A stretch of DNA of 64,000 bases, from positions 492,585 through 556,584 of the forward strand of contig VZRS01003968.1 of assembly GCA_013398055.1 (NCBI GenBank), written 5' to 3'. Shown in pieces: positions 38,398-50,722 of this stretch (position 1 is its first letter; each line of letters begins with the position of its first letter). The translations under genes and the position numbers were made by a program. A model generated the notes under the pieces. It searched no databases and had not been told where the DNA came from. It saw nothing but the letters and a program-made list of their open reading frames with translations. Source of the DNA: Ifrita kowaldi. Taxonomy: Eukaryota > Chordata > Aves > Passeriformes > Cinclosomatidae.

Positions 38398-38403
38398 ATA
38401 AAT
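38398..38403 (+). promoter_or_regulatory. AATAAA hexamer downstream of a strong cryptic acceptor
   Basis: A polyadenylation-type hexamer about 190 bp after a strong acceptor (tctgtttttcttttag|gtg at 38209/38210). AATAAA is frequent in AT-rich introns, so this is weak by itself. Confidence 0.2.
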
Positions 38404-39467
38404 CTACTCTTTTAATAATTAAAATTAAGGATTTTGGAGGCTCTGGTGTTCTTTTTTTTTCTCTTCATTAACAAATATTTATATATTTCAAAGAAACAGT
38501 GGTCAAATATTGAATACTGATAATAGACCTGTAGTCAAGTGGTAGTGTTCATATTTTGAAATACCAACAGAACAGTACTTAAAAGAATCTAGGAGTGGCT
38601 GTCAGTGAACAGAATTTAAGTTATTCAAAGTCCAAAATAGTATACAGAAAGTTCATTTCATCTTAAGAAAGCGTTTCTAGACACTGTCTTAATAAAAATT
38701 ATTTCTATTACTTAAGAAATAAATACAAAAGCTTCAAAATCACTTTCTCCAGGCAGAAAAAAATGAAGTTCCTACACATTAAATAAAACAGCATTTCTAA
38801 GGCAAATGAGGATAGGGAAGTCTAGGGAAAAAAAACCTAATTTATTTCTCTTTTTTAAAAATTTCATATGGTCAAGCTATGAATGCAGGTTGGGATGCCT
38901 GTTACCACACTTCTTTATGCTCAGGTTTTGTACATGAATTGTTTTTGGCAAGGATGTGACAGAACCTTGTCAACAGAACCATATTTGAAGCACAATAGAC
39001 ACCCAGTACCATGATGTTTTTAAACAGGCAATTTCTGTATTTAAATTCTTGTATTCCAGTAAAGGCCAGTATGATGAGGGGTACTCAATGGCAGAACTAG
39101 TTAGTCTAGCTAGTCTTCCCCTTGTTAGGGAAAGACTTTCCATTCTTGGACACATTGTTTCATAACATAACAATAATATAGGAATGGATAACAAACTGAA
39201 GGAAATGCTTGAGCTCCTTGCTCTGATTTTCCCATTTTTGCTGCTGATAGAATTGGTTTGCCATAAATTTGCAATAAATTGCCCACTCTTAACATTACCT
39301 GCATTATAATGAATTTGTTAGGTATGTGTTTTCTACCACCCTGCCTGATGTGGAAGCTAGATCTCTCTCAGTGCTTCTGTAGTTTTGGCATGTCTCTAAT
39401 GACCTTAGGTGGATGTTTGAAAAAGGGTTTTTAGTTAGTAGAGAAAAAAGTTTCTGCTAAAGAAGGA

Positions 39468-39932
39468 TGTCTTGGTTTAGAAATATGTCTTCTCCAGTTT
39501 AGTGTTCTCATGGAAACACTCCAACCCATACTCCTCTCAATCCCTCCTCCCCTTCCCCCTTACATCAGGCTGGAGAGGACAGAAAAGGTGACGATCATGC
39601 GTTGAGATAAGAACAATTTACTGGAAGCAGCAATGAAATAAGACCACAGACAGTAACAGCAACAATATTAATAACAAAGTGTGCACAAGAGAGGCAAACT
39701 ACTCGCATGCAAGTGCTCCTTGTGCAGACCTTGACGTTGCTCAACTGCTCACTTCCTACTACGAGACCCAGAAAGGATGCCTTCCTCTCCCAGAAAGGAT
39801 CCCTTCCTCTCCCAGAAAAGATCCCTTCCTCTCCTCGGAGGATGATGTGAGGTGGTACAGGACCCAATCTCTGGGTCCTAGCAACGCCTCCTCCTGGCTA
39901 CTGCAAAAACTAACCCTGTCCTAGCTGGAACA
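39468..39932 (-). mobile_element. Solo LTR of an avian endogenous retrovirus (ERVL-like)
   Basis: Bounded by tgtcttggtttag and ctagctggaaca, that is TG...CA, about 465 bp with no internal retroviral region. The phrase 'gttgagataagaacaattta' is shared with the common Neoaves LTR group also seen at 63501. The orientation (minus) is inferred because the complement places an attaaa/aaattg-type 3' region at the low-coordinate end. No clear target-site duplication is seen. Confidence 0.65.
39769..39834. repeat. Three tandem 22-bp units inside the LTR
   Basis: The unit cagaaaggatcccttcctct plus cc occurs three times without gaps (39769-39790, 39791-39812, 39813-39834). The copies differ by one base each (gatgcc, gatccc, aagatccc). 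Confidence 0.95.
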
Positions 39933-41430
39933 AGGCCGGTGTGATAGGCCTGTCACCTATTCGAACCATCATACTTAGGCATTTGGGAGAATAGCTTTGT
40001 CTGTGAGGAATCCCATAGACGTAGATGGGCTTGGGGGGAGCTAAAGAATAAACAACTTCTATGGTGAATCAATACAGATCATACATACAGAATCATAGAA
40101 CACCATCGTTTGTCTTAGACCCTTAAAATTGACTGTAAATAAAAATTGAAAATGAAGAAAATCAGCAAAATTGTCTATAACTACAGTAACAGCAATAGAT
40201 CTTGGACTCATCACTTGGATCATCTTGGACTTTCTGAATCTAGCAGGATGATCATATCTTGTCAGAATTTGCAAGGAAAAGACTGAGATATAAAGGTGTT
40301 TGAATTCTGTGCAGTATTAAACACAATTTTGAATATTTTACTCTTCCTTGGCTACTAATTCAAGGCATCTGTATGCTGCCAATTCTAAAGAATATTCTAA
40401 ACAAAATTTCACGTTGTTCTCCATTATAAGTCCCAAAGGTAAACTGTTTCCCAGTTGGTTTCGTTGTTTAAAGGTATTCAGTTATTCTGAAATTCTGACA
40501 GCTTGCAAACTTTTATCAGATTTATTTTATTACGTCAGTTTAGTTCCAGCTGGAAATCATAATCAAACGTGCATATAAGTATTTGTTGCTTTTACCGATT
40601 TTGTTTATTTGAGGAAATAAAATTAATAAACATTTTCCATCTACAAAGACAAAGATGTCTTATCTATCTCAGGAACAGAATTTCTTCAGCTTTGTCTTCT
40701 TCTCTTGTTCAAGAATGGTATGGAGGCTAGGTCTACCTGTAAAACTCTTATCTTCTGAAATGAAAGTGTATTTTTGCATGACTGTGAAAGGGCAGGCATG
40801 GATAGACAAAGCATTCATTGCTATCTTCTAACTGTCTGTTAAGAAACTTCCAGTATAGTTACCTGGGCTTTGTGGGAATCTGTTAGAGCTTTTCTACTTA
40901 CAGAATTTTATCACTTGTATGCTTTCTTAGGTTTACTCCTTCTGAGAAATGTTTCTGCAAAGACTGACATTTAAATTTGAAATAGGTTAAAACCTTGTCA
41001 CCATCAGTGTGATGGACAGTATGATTGGATTTACCAATAATCATTGACTTCCCATCAAAAGTACTGCCAGAGTGCCACTGTTTTAACTGGAATGAGCGTG
41101 CCTCTGACTCATTGAAGTGCCACACAAAAATAACAGTTGCTTCTCATAAAGTCAACCACAAAATGAAAACATAGCCTGAGGTTATTGTTATTGCTGTTTT
41201 AAAATTACAGACCCTAGATTTACTTGTTAAGACTTGATATTTGCATTTCACTGTAATAAAAAGGATGTGTATTTGATGTCTTTTAAATGGCTGTGCTGCT
41301 CATTTCCATGAAATTTGGCAATATAAGCATGCATTTGTAAAGCAGAATGGGAACTAGAAAACCATCCTTTGGAAATGGCATCACAAACACATGATTTCTT
41401 TTTTCATTTATTTTATTGCCACTTAGGCAC

Positions 41431-41452
41431 TTTTTTTTTTTTTTTCTTTTTT
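41431..41452. repeat. T-rich homopolymer tract
   Basis: A nearly pure T tract (one C) with no recognisable retrocopy attached. Confidence 0.9.
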
Positions 41453-42130
41453 AAATTCTGCCCATTCTCATTCCATATACATTTATTTCTGTCAAGGCAA
41501 GCATATTGTCAACTGAGAGGGTCAGTAAACACTTCTTTTATAAAGGGTTTTAACTCACCTCCTGTAAGTTGGTAAATGTGAGATTACGGAGAACTGATGA
41601 GTGTCAAACACCTATGCGAGCTAACAGCATTTCTTTTGCAAAGTGTATTTTCGGTCATTTGTACTTGAGCTTTCTCCGCATTTTAGCAATTCCAGATATT
41701 TATGCAATTTCCAGATGTAGTATTATAGCGCTGTAATAGGAACTAACTAATAGAAAATAACAGAGCATGGAATAGTTCCACATTTCTGTTCTAGGAGTAC
41801 ACCAGAGTGTATTTTATAAGAGTACGCAAATATGACAAGTCCTGGATCTTCAAGTCTCAGTGCTGGGAATAATAAATTGAAGAAGGTTCATGATATATTT
41901 GTCCTATTACACTCATCTCTGTATCTGATCTTGGCCATTGACAGAAGAGATGTACTAAGTTATATGTCTTTTTCTGTTTTATGTTCTTAACAAATATCTG
42001 TGCAAAGACAGTTTCATAAACTGTATAACATGATGGTAGAACAGTTTTGATAGCAAGCATCTAACATTTCTGCCTCTGTTTCTAATAAATGAATAAATTT
42101 AAGAACAAAAGTTAAATTAATGTCTTTGAG

Positions 42131-42200
42131 GACAAAACTACCCCAACAAACCAAAACCAGACAAACAAAAAACCAAACAAACAACAACCCCCAAAAAGTA
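42131..42200. repeat. A/C-rich low-complexity tract
   Basis: Irregular caaac/ccaaaa units (aaccaaacaaacaacaaccc), almost free of G and T. Confidence 0.8.
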
Positions 42201-42789
42201 CAAAACAGAATCCCATTAAAATGAAGACCACTAGTTAATCCAATTATTTATGGCACTTGCAGCCTATATAAATATTAACCTGTCAGGTAATAAAACATGC
42301 TAGCTAGACCTACGTTATGTCCTGTTGTCATTGTTTTAATATCTGTTGAGACACACTATTTCAAATAAAGTGATTACTTGTAGAAGTGGTTGAAAGAATA
42401 GATTTCTTTAATGGTGCCCAGAAAAAAAAACAGAATTTGACAGCTTAACAAGTTATTTCCAGATATACTGCGAAAAGAAAATACGCCTTCTTAAAAGTGT
42501 TATTTTTAAGGATTTTTTTTATTGTAAGTCACAGCAAACTTGCTGAATGTAAATTTCATGTTAGAATAGAATGTTTGTAAGCAAACAGAAATTTTGATTC
42601 ATTGTATATTTAGGAAACAGGATGTTTGTGCTAATATTTCAGTAGCTAGTTTGTAAGACACTTGGGTTTATAGCTGTTTAAGGAAAAACAGCTTATACCT
42701 CATATACCTGAACAACAGCTAGGCTTTCTGCAAAGAAAGGCAGCAGTATTCTGTGGCTGTGTGAGCTGTGACAGTCAGAGATCAAGGCA

Positions 42790-43300
42790 GGAATTACTCC
42801 TGCTGTGTGCAGGGCTTGTTAGACCACATCTGGCTTACAGGTTACAGCTTTGGTCACCCTAATACTTTAAAAAACAGGAAAATGACAGGAGTTGAGGGGA
42901 GGCCACTGAGGCAGTGAGGCTGGAGTCCTTTCCCTGTGAGGAGAGACTGTGGCATTGGCACTGGTTCAGCTGAGAGAAGGGATGGCTGCGGGGGGCATAC
43001 AGCAGCATCCTCAGCACCAGTGCGAGGGATGAAGGAGATACAGCTGTGCTCTTCACAGCAGCATGTGGTGGGAGTGCGAGGGACAGCAGCACAAAATGAA
43101 GTACCAGAGGCTCAGGATGAAGATAAGGAAAAGTCTTTTTTCCCACCAGAACAACTGGGTGGGGCCAGGCCCAAAGGAAGTTGGATGATCTCCATTGCTG
43201 GGGATTTTGTAGTTCAGCTGGTTGAAGCCTTGGACAGCCTGGTCTGAGCTCACAGATGAGCCTCTTTGGGGCAGGGGTCCTGAGGCTCCAGGATTGCCAG
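42790..43300 (+). mobile_element. Diverged CR1 3' fragment
   Basis: 'cagggcttgttagaccacat' followed by ctgg matches the LVRPHLEY segment at the CR1 ORF2 end. Later 'agttggatgatctccattgc' and agcctggtctgagctc follow CR1 3' order. The sequence is G-rich and heavily diverged, with the 3' boundary uncertain. The 162-codon frame on the - strand (42859-43347) is antisense to it. Confidence 0.65.
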
Positions 43301-43705
43301 TATGAATGAGCCTCTGGTGGTGTAGTTTGCAGTGAAATACATTTCACAGCTGATCTGCTTCTCCAGCTATGTTCATAGGCCAGTGTTACTGACAGTGCTG
43401 CTCTCCATGTCTTGGCTTTCGCTGATTAAATGCAAAATTTCAATATAGAGGTGCTATTCAATTTTATGCGGGCACACAGCATACATTCTATTTCTGGAAC
43501 TTGGTATGATGTTAATTTCAAATTCTTCATACGCAAAACAATTTTGAAAGAGACTATGTGATTTAAAAAGATGCTATTATTCCTGCTGTGTTGATTGGGT
43601 TCAGATTTGAGAGTTAGGGACTTCTTCATTACAGTAATTAGCAATACAAATAAAGAGAAAATAATTATTTTAAAAAAAGATTTCTGTCCCCTACTGCATT
43701 TAATG

Positions 43706-43720
43706 AAGAAGAAGAAGAAG
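43706..43720. repeat. Short GAA trinucleotide run
   Basis: About five GAA/AAG units in a row. Confidence 0.85.
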
Positions 43721-44737
43721 TTTGGGGTTTTTTTGTCCATATATTATTTATAATGATGTGGAATCAAATAGACTGCTCTGAAATGTTTTTAACACTTTGA
43801 AGATGTTATGATTAAGTATTTGAATGTTTTTGACTTACCTGTTAAACAAAGCCATTTTGAAGAAGCTAGACTATCTTTACGTGGTGTCCTAAATATACAG
43901 ACTTTATTTTTTTAATTATTCTGATAAAGTATCCCTTTGGAGTAAGTCTGTAGCTTTTACTTAGTCCATTTCAATGTCTGATTTTTAAAGGCTATCAGAT
44001 CATAACCTTACTTAGTGTAAGAAAATCCAATGACAACATTAAAGACAAAAGTAAAAAAGATACTTCGAGAAGAAATTATTTTCCTAATCTTTTATTACCT
44101 GTCATAATGTCTTAGTGATTCTGCCTTTGATGTATCACAGCTCATTGAATTTTCATGTACAAACAAGAAATCAGAAGTCAGCAGATGACTTTGCTTTCAC
44201 CACAGTACTATGCACATTCTTTTAAGGAAGGCTAGGGCTGCTGAGCTAAGGACACATCATTATTCTGGTAGATGAGTCCAACACAAGCTGTAGACTTCAT
44301 TGTTGAAAGTAGTTCAGTGTACTGCATTGAAGCTTAAGTTGAAATTGTTTGTTCTCTGACAAACAAGATTCAGACCTACGTTTTTTCCATCTTGCAAAAC
44401 TATACCACACTATCCTGAGGGACAAAAGGCTTAGAGAGAAAGCTACAGAACAACAATTCTTCTCTTACATTAGAGAAATTCCCCTAGTGAAGTCCAAATA
44501 TTCAGTGTTCTGAATACTGATACTTGCATTTTTATATGCAGATTTGTGTTTATAGTCATATATTTCTTTAATTGCTGCCATCCAAAAAAGCTTGTCAATT
44601 AAGAAGAACTTTTTTTAAGTCATTGTGAGGCAAGTGTACACAATTCAGTGGTGTAGATTACCCAAATGGGGAAGAGAGTGAGTCAGAGAGTATTCATATT
44701 TTATAGATCTTTTTCCCTACATGTTTCCTTTGTGTAA

Positions 44738-44761
44738 GAAGCCTCCTTTGAAAGAGGCTTC
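44738..44761. repeat. 8-bp perfect hairpin
   Basis: Arms gaagcctc and gaggcttc around an 8-nt loop (ctttgaaa). There is no nearby element to give it a role. Confidence 0.85.
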
Positions 44762-46400
44762 AAAACAATGTAAGAGCACCAGCTGCTATAAGACTAGCTC
44801 ACATTCTCGTACTGCACAAGATATTTTCACAGATCCTGGTACTTAGTTTTGCTTAAATTTTTATGTGGAATGTGCAGACCTGCTGGTAGTAGTTGCTTCT
44901 GAAAGATACTGCCATTTTTTAAAATGTGTATCTCCTAGATTGCTAGTTTGTAACCAGATAAATTTTTAAACTTATTTTCCTGTTTTGATATATAAACATT
45001 GTGGGGAAGAGAAGGAAGAAAGGAAGGAGCTCAGGTAAATTGTATTGTCACTTCAGAAAAGAAATAAAATATGGGAATCTCAAGAAACAACGAATCACTA
45101 AACCACTGGTCCAGGTTTTGCCTCTGTAATCAGAGAGTAAAGACTGCATCTTCTGTGGTAGGAATACTTTTACTTAATTTTGAAGCATTATTTAACAGCA
45201 AAATGAGAACAGTGCTTAGACTTTCCTCTTCTTACCTGATCATTCCTGGTCTCTGTATGACAGTGTAAATGTCAGTACATTCAAACATTTAGCACATTTT
45301 TTTTAAAAAAGTGTTAAGCTGTGTATCACCAGCACAGCTGTAGATTTTGTAAGTTATTTTGAAAATATGGCCAAATTCATAAGAAGGCACAACCATATCA
45401 GCCAAGACAGAAAATTTGCTGACTGAGGTTCAGTATTTTGTGAAGTTCTGGAATCAGTATATTTAATAATGATTTCCAAACCTTTAGTTTGTCTAACTCA
45501 TTAAACAGGTGGAGTAATAGAGAAAAAATGTTTTGCACTTATTTCAGCTTCTTTCGTAATTGTAAATTTTGTCTTCATTTATCCAGTTTCTGTATGAAAA
45601 GTAGAATAAAAGATTGATATCAACAGCCATATAGAAAATATCTGCTGTGAAGGTCACCGTCAAATTGATAAGTTTAAACAAAACTGTCAGAAAATGTCAA
45701 GCTATCCCATACTTTCTTTGACTAGGTCTGCCACATTTTCTGAGTAATTAACAGAAACTAGAATCTTGGCAGGCCATTCAGTTAAACAGCACAACCTTAC
45801 AGGAACTTGGGATTTGGGTCAAACATTTTGTTAAATGCTTAGATAAAGGTCTATCAAATTATTTAGTAGATGAACCTTTCCCCAGGGCATTAAAGGGTGA
45901 CTTTTAAAATCCTCATTACCATGTCTTAAACTTTTAGTCAAAATTATTTTTATTTCTTAGGCTGGATGGACCCCTGTGTTTCTGCTTCATGGAAGAGAGT
46001 CTTTTCACACCAAGTAGAGTTGAATCTGGTCATCTGACAATAACGCAATATTCCATGTTTCCCTTCCTTTTACTGTGCAGAATGCTTTGTATGTCCTAAT
46101 CTGGTTTAAACTTTGTTAATCAACATTTCTGCCTAGGTTTTTTCATGTTCTGCACACTCAAAAAATTAAAGCTGTAGTTCAGGTTGCATTCAAAATTTCT
46201 CTTTAGATATTTTAGATATTTATTTAGATACGAAATGTAGCATAAAGCCAGTATGCTTTACGGCCAGCTGCATAGATGTTGGTAGCATGATATATGAGAG
46301 TTAGCTTCTGCCTGTGCAGTGTGAGTTACGTCCACAGTGTTTCACAGGAGGAAGATGTTAGCACCCTTTGCATGCTGGTGACACCACACAATAATAAAAT

Positions 46401-46815
46401 AGTTAATGCTGGAAGGGAATTAAAGATCTAGCTCCAATCCCCCATACCTTGAGAAGGAAATTATCCACTAGACCAGGATGCTCAGAGCCATATCCAGCCT
46501 GGTCTTGAATACCCCTGGGGATGGGACAGCCACAGCTTTTCTGGGAAACCTGTTCCAGTGCCTCACGCACTTACGGAAAGAATTTCTTCCTAATATCTAA
46601 TTTAAACCTGTTGTCCTTCACTTAAGACTTTGTCCTATCACCACGTGCCATTGTGTAAAATCCCTCTCCAACCTTCTTGTAAAACTCCTTCATGTGCTGA
46701 AAGGTGCTACAAAGTTTCCCTGGACTGTTCTCTTCTCCAGGCTGAGAAGACCCAGCTCTCTCCGCCTGTATTCATAAAGCTGAGGAAGAGCTTCTACAGC
46801 TCCCAGTATCCCAGG
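46401..46815 (-). mobile_element. CR1 3' end, antisense
   Basis: From 'ttaatgctggaagggaatta' (3' terminus read in antisense) through gaaacctgttccagtgcctc and 'ctcttctccaggctgagaag'. This is a typical CR1 3' UTR in - orientation. Confidence 0.9.
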
Positions 46816-46819
46816 GTTG

Positions 46820-46955
46820 GTCCTACCTGTTGTTCAAGAAATGCTTGGACAACACTCTGAGGCACACATTGTGATTCTTTTGGTAGTCCTGTGCAGGGCG
46901 AGAAGCTGAACTCGATGATCTATGTGGATCCCGTCCAACTCGGGACATTCTGTAC
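46820..46955 (+). mobile_element. CR1 3' end, sense
   Basis: 'tgttcaagaaatgcttggac' followed by aacactctgaggcacac, then gctgaactcgatgatctatg and gtccaactcgggacattctg. This is a sense CR1 3' end that directly follows the antisense copy. Confidence 0.85.
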
Positions 46956-49900
46956 CTGTTTGCTGTGGAGATTAGTTAACTCTGAAGCATGCTCCATCAT
47001 TCTGATGGTCTTAATATTCTCCCGTGAGATTACATATGATCAATAGATTTTGCAGAAGGTAAATCCCTGGAACTGAACAGGACTGACTCTTTTGCCACTT
47101 TGCAAGAAGGAAAACTCTGGTGCAGTCTCAATACTATTAATACAGGACTAATAAATTTAAAGAAAAAATTGAAAGTGCAGATGATAAATTGATAAATATA
47201 TATATCTACATATAGTTACAGGCTGACTAATAATCCTCCAATGTACTCTAATAAGAAAAAACTAATGAGCAATACTGGACAATACAAAAAGCACTCATAA
47301 TCAAAAGGGCATTTTAGTTGTCTTACACAACAGAATTGCAATGCTTTGCTTGCAAAAAGTCTTCACGTACTTCCGAATAAAGAAAAATAAAGACACAGTC
47401 CTTAGGTACAACAACAGACACCCAGAAACCCTTTTGTCCAGCCCATCTTCTGATTTATTGAAAAAGATGACATTCTGTGACTAGCAGCGTGCATTTATTA
47501 TTTAACAGTATTACTATGAGCCTCTGCCAGTCTTTATCTCTTTCTTTGTGTCCTTGCCCAGTCTTTTCTTGGTATGTGTTCTCAGTATTATTTAAAATAA
47601 TCATAAAGAAGTATGCTCAGATTTCTGCCAGCTTTGTCTTTGCTCCATCTGTCCAATTGCACTTCTACCACCCTTTAAAAAACTCTGTTATAGATTTGTG
47701 GGTTTTATTACTATACCTGGACCTGGAATAACTATTCTCAAATGAAATAAGCACTGGGAAAGGTGTCCCTAAGTCCAAAAAACATCCTTTCTGCCTAAAT
47801 AAATTTTATGATCTTGGTGTTCCCACAACACAATCCAAATTGTTCATCTTGTCCAAGAGTTGGGAAATGGCAGCACGCCATAACTTCAAGGGCTGATTAA
47901 CCATTGCCAAGACCCTAGATGCCAAATGCTTAGCTGCCAAGATTTTCAAGGCTCTTGGAAGTCACCCAAGCTTGATTTTTTTTTTTTTTCTGGAGAATAA
48001 GGGTTCCTCCTGGTGAAATGGTTGCTGTTCAGTTGTGATGACAATTCTCTTGTGACACTGAATCTACTTTTTCTAAAGATTAACTGGATACTTTCAGAGT
48101 ATTGGCAAAGGCCTTATTTCAATAGTTTTTTTGTCTCTTTTCTCCTGTTCCCATCTACACTTAGACAAGCACTGCTGTCCCATAACTGGAAAAATAACAC
48201 ATAGTAGCTTTGTGTTTTATAGCAAATAGCAGGCCCCTGCCTGCCTACTGCATTTTGTCCAATTTCGGTTGTGCTAGCTGTTGTTTCTATTTTGCTTTCA
48301 GTATCAAAAATACTAGGTAAATACAGAGAACTTTTGATCTGGGTATTGTTGTCTGTTCATTCATTTGCCCATCACTTTGCTAAGGTCTGTGCAGGGAATA
48401 CAGCTGTTCTTGAAGGAATTCACTTTATTTTTTAATAATGTTGAGCTGAAAGAATCTCTTTCGCAGTGATCTTTGAAGACAAATGTTACTAGAATTCCTG
48501 TGGACCAAAAGCATAATCTTACGACATTTCGAAGGAGAGATGCCAAACTGATCTGGATTACTTAATCCCTGTCTTTCTGTTTATTGTGGTTCCACTGAAC
48601 TTTTGTATTGATTGAAACTGAGAAGAAATTAGCTAGAATTATAGTTAAAATGGTAATCTGATAGTCCAGAATTAAACTACATTGTACTCTCTGGGTCAAG
48701 AAGATGTAGGTCTAACCATAGTGGCTTCAGTGATGCTGATCTTTAAAATTACCTGTAATATCTTCGTTACGCAGCATCAGTTTCTGGTTCAGTGTAATAT
48801 ACTAAATTAAGGTGTTAGGCCTTTGACTCCTAAAATTATACTAACATTTTGGTACATATTCACTGCTGCTAAATGTTGTATTTCTTACTTGTCCTAAAGT
48901 CAACATAAAACAAGAGTTTATTATACTGTCTGTATTTTTTAATATACCTTATCTATGTAATTATTTTGAAATGTTTTAGATAGTATGAATCTGTAAAGAC
49001 TTCTGACATAGATGTTTTTGTCTCTCATTAAGGACAGGGAACTTGCTCTGCAGCATATGGAGGGGGAAAAAAAAGCATAGAGGGGAAACAGTGGAAGATG
49101 ATTAAAAGATTTAGAGAAAATGATGAGACTGAAGTACAGCCACATAGAAGATCACAGAAAAGAGCTAGTTATGAGGGTTATTGGTGAAACAAGCAAAGTT
49201 TTAGATTTTTTTTATTAGAAGCTAAGTGATGCTGGGCTTTGTGTTGGGAGTTTTTTTATGAGAACCCTAAGCACACATACAGACAGCAGTTAAGAGCTGG
49301 TAATCGTTGCAGATAAAATTAGAAGTGAAAGAAATGTGGAACTTCTAAAGGTAATTCATGCTGATAAACATAGTGTTTGTTTTTCTCAGTGTGAAAGATA
49401 GAATTTATAAAAGATTAATTAAATTATGCTTTCATTTACAATAGGAAAAATGGTCACTGCATTTAGTAATGTAAATTACAAAAACGGTTTTATTTACGTG
49501 GAGAAGATAATTTGTTTCAAACTAGTATGTGAAATGAGTCTCTTCTATTATATATTGTCTGACTTTCTGCTTTATTTGATCACAAGGAGGAGGAGAAGTC
49601 CATTAAATATTGTAGACTCTTCTCTGGTTAGTTACTCACATCCATTAGTTTGTGTGTTGCCTAGATTGTTAACCTCTTTAGGAACAATTCTTGTGCAGAG
49701 TCAGTGTCCTGGGAGACAATAACACATCAAAGAGGAAGAATGAATCACCTTAAATTGAAAGGAGATGAAGAAAGAGTCAAGATGAAAAAGTTCTGAGGAT
49801 GGAATACAGATTCTGAGTAAAAATTAATACTAATATCTTAAGTGAAAATGAGGGGAAAACAGCAGCAGTGCAGAGGATCAATACAACACTAAGTCTTACT

Positions 49901-50696
49901 GCTTTTGGTATAGAACATATCTGTGACCAGGTTTTCTAGTATAATGAATTTTCTGGAATGTGTGTGTGGTTGATAGCCAAAAAAATACAGTCATGCACAA
50001 TAAATACATATATTTATATATAAAAAATAGGTAACTATTTTAAAAAAATTTCAGTGACCTGGAGTTATTTCTAGAGAACTTCTAATGAGTACCAATTAAT
50101 GCTGAAAGAGAAAATCACCCGGTCTAGTACAGGTCTGATATGACCTTATATTGCACAAGGATTCTTAGTGCATCAACCTTATTTGTGATGTGGGGTGTTA
50201 CTGCTGTTAGGGAGTTGCACAGTGCCATGAACCCACAGGAAGTGTATTCTTTGCTTGATGGCACCAAGTTATAAATACCAAGTGTGTGTATAGCATGCAT
50301 GTATCAAATATACGTTACAGGAATGAGATCTGGGTGATTTTTAAATTGTAATAAATGAGTTATCAGACTGTGAGTTATCAGACTTCTCAGCCTTTTGAGG
50401 CTTTTAATATCGGGTGAATTGATGATATTCCATAGTTTTCCTAAAAATAAAGTTATTCCCATCATTTACAGAAAGAAAGAAAAAGCATCTCTCCTGCATA
50501 GTAATCATCATTAAATCATTTCTACATTTTCTTGTGAATCATTGATCTCTGTTCCCAGGTCAGATAAACCTGTTCTGGCTATTTGATATGCATCAGTACT
50601 ATGCAAAGTACTAGTGTGTTTTGTTTCTTCCTGCCAGAGATGTCAATATCCAGGAATGGAAGTGAAGCACTGCCAAAAAAATTGTTTCTTTCAAAA

Positions 50697-50722
50697 AACC
50701 AACCAACCAACCAACCAACCAA
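50697..50722. repeat. (AACC)n microsatellite
   Basis: Six tandem aacc units followed by an A-rich stretch. Confidence 0.95.

Noticed and set aside
42859..43347. 162-codon open frame on the - strand
   Set aside because: Antisense to a diverged CR1; G-rich sense sequence lacks stops on the complement by composition.
49655..49705. Tail resembling an old amniote LINE/SINE 3' end (gattgttaacctctttagga)
   Set aside because: The match to a 'tagattgtaagctctttggg' type consensus is too short and imperfect to support a call.
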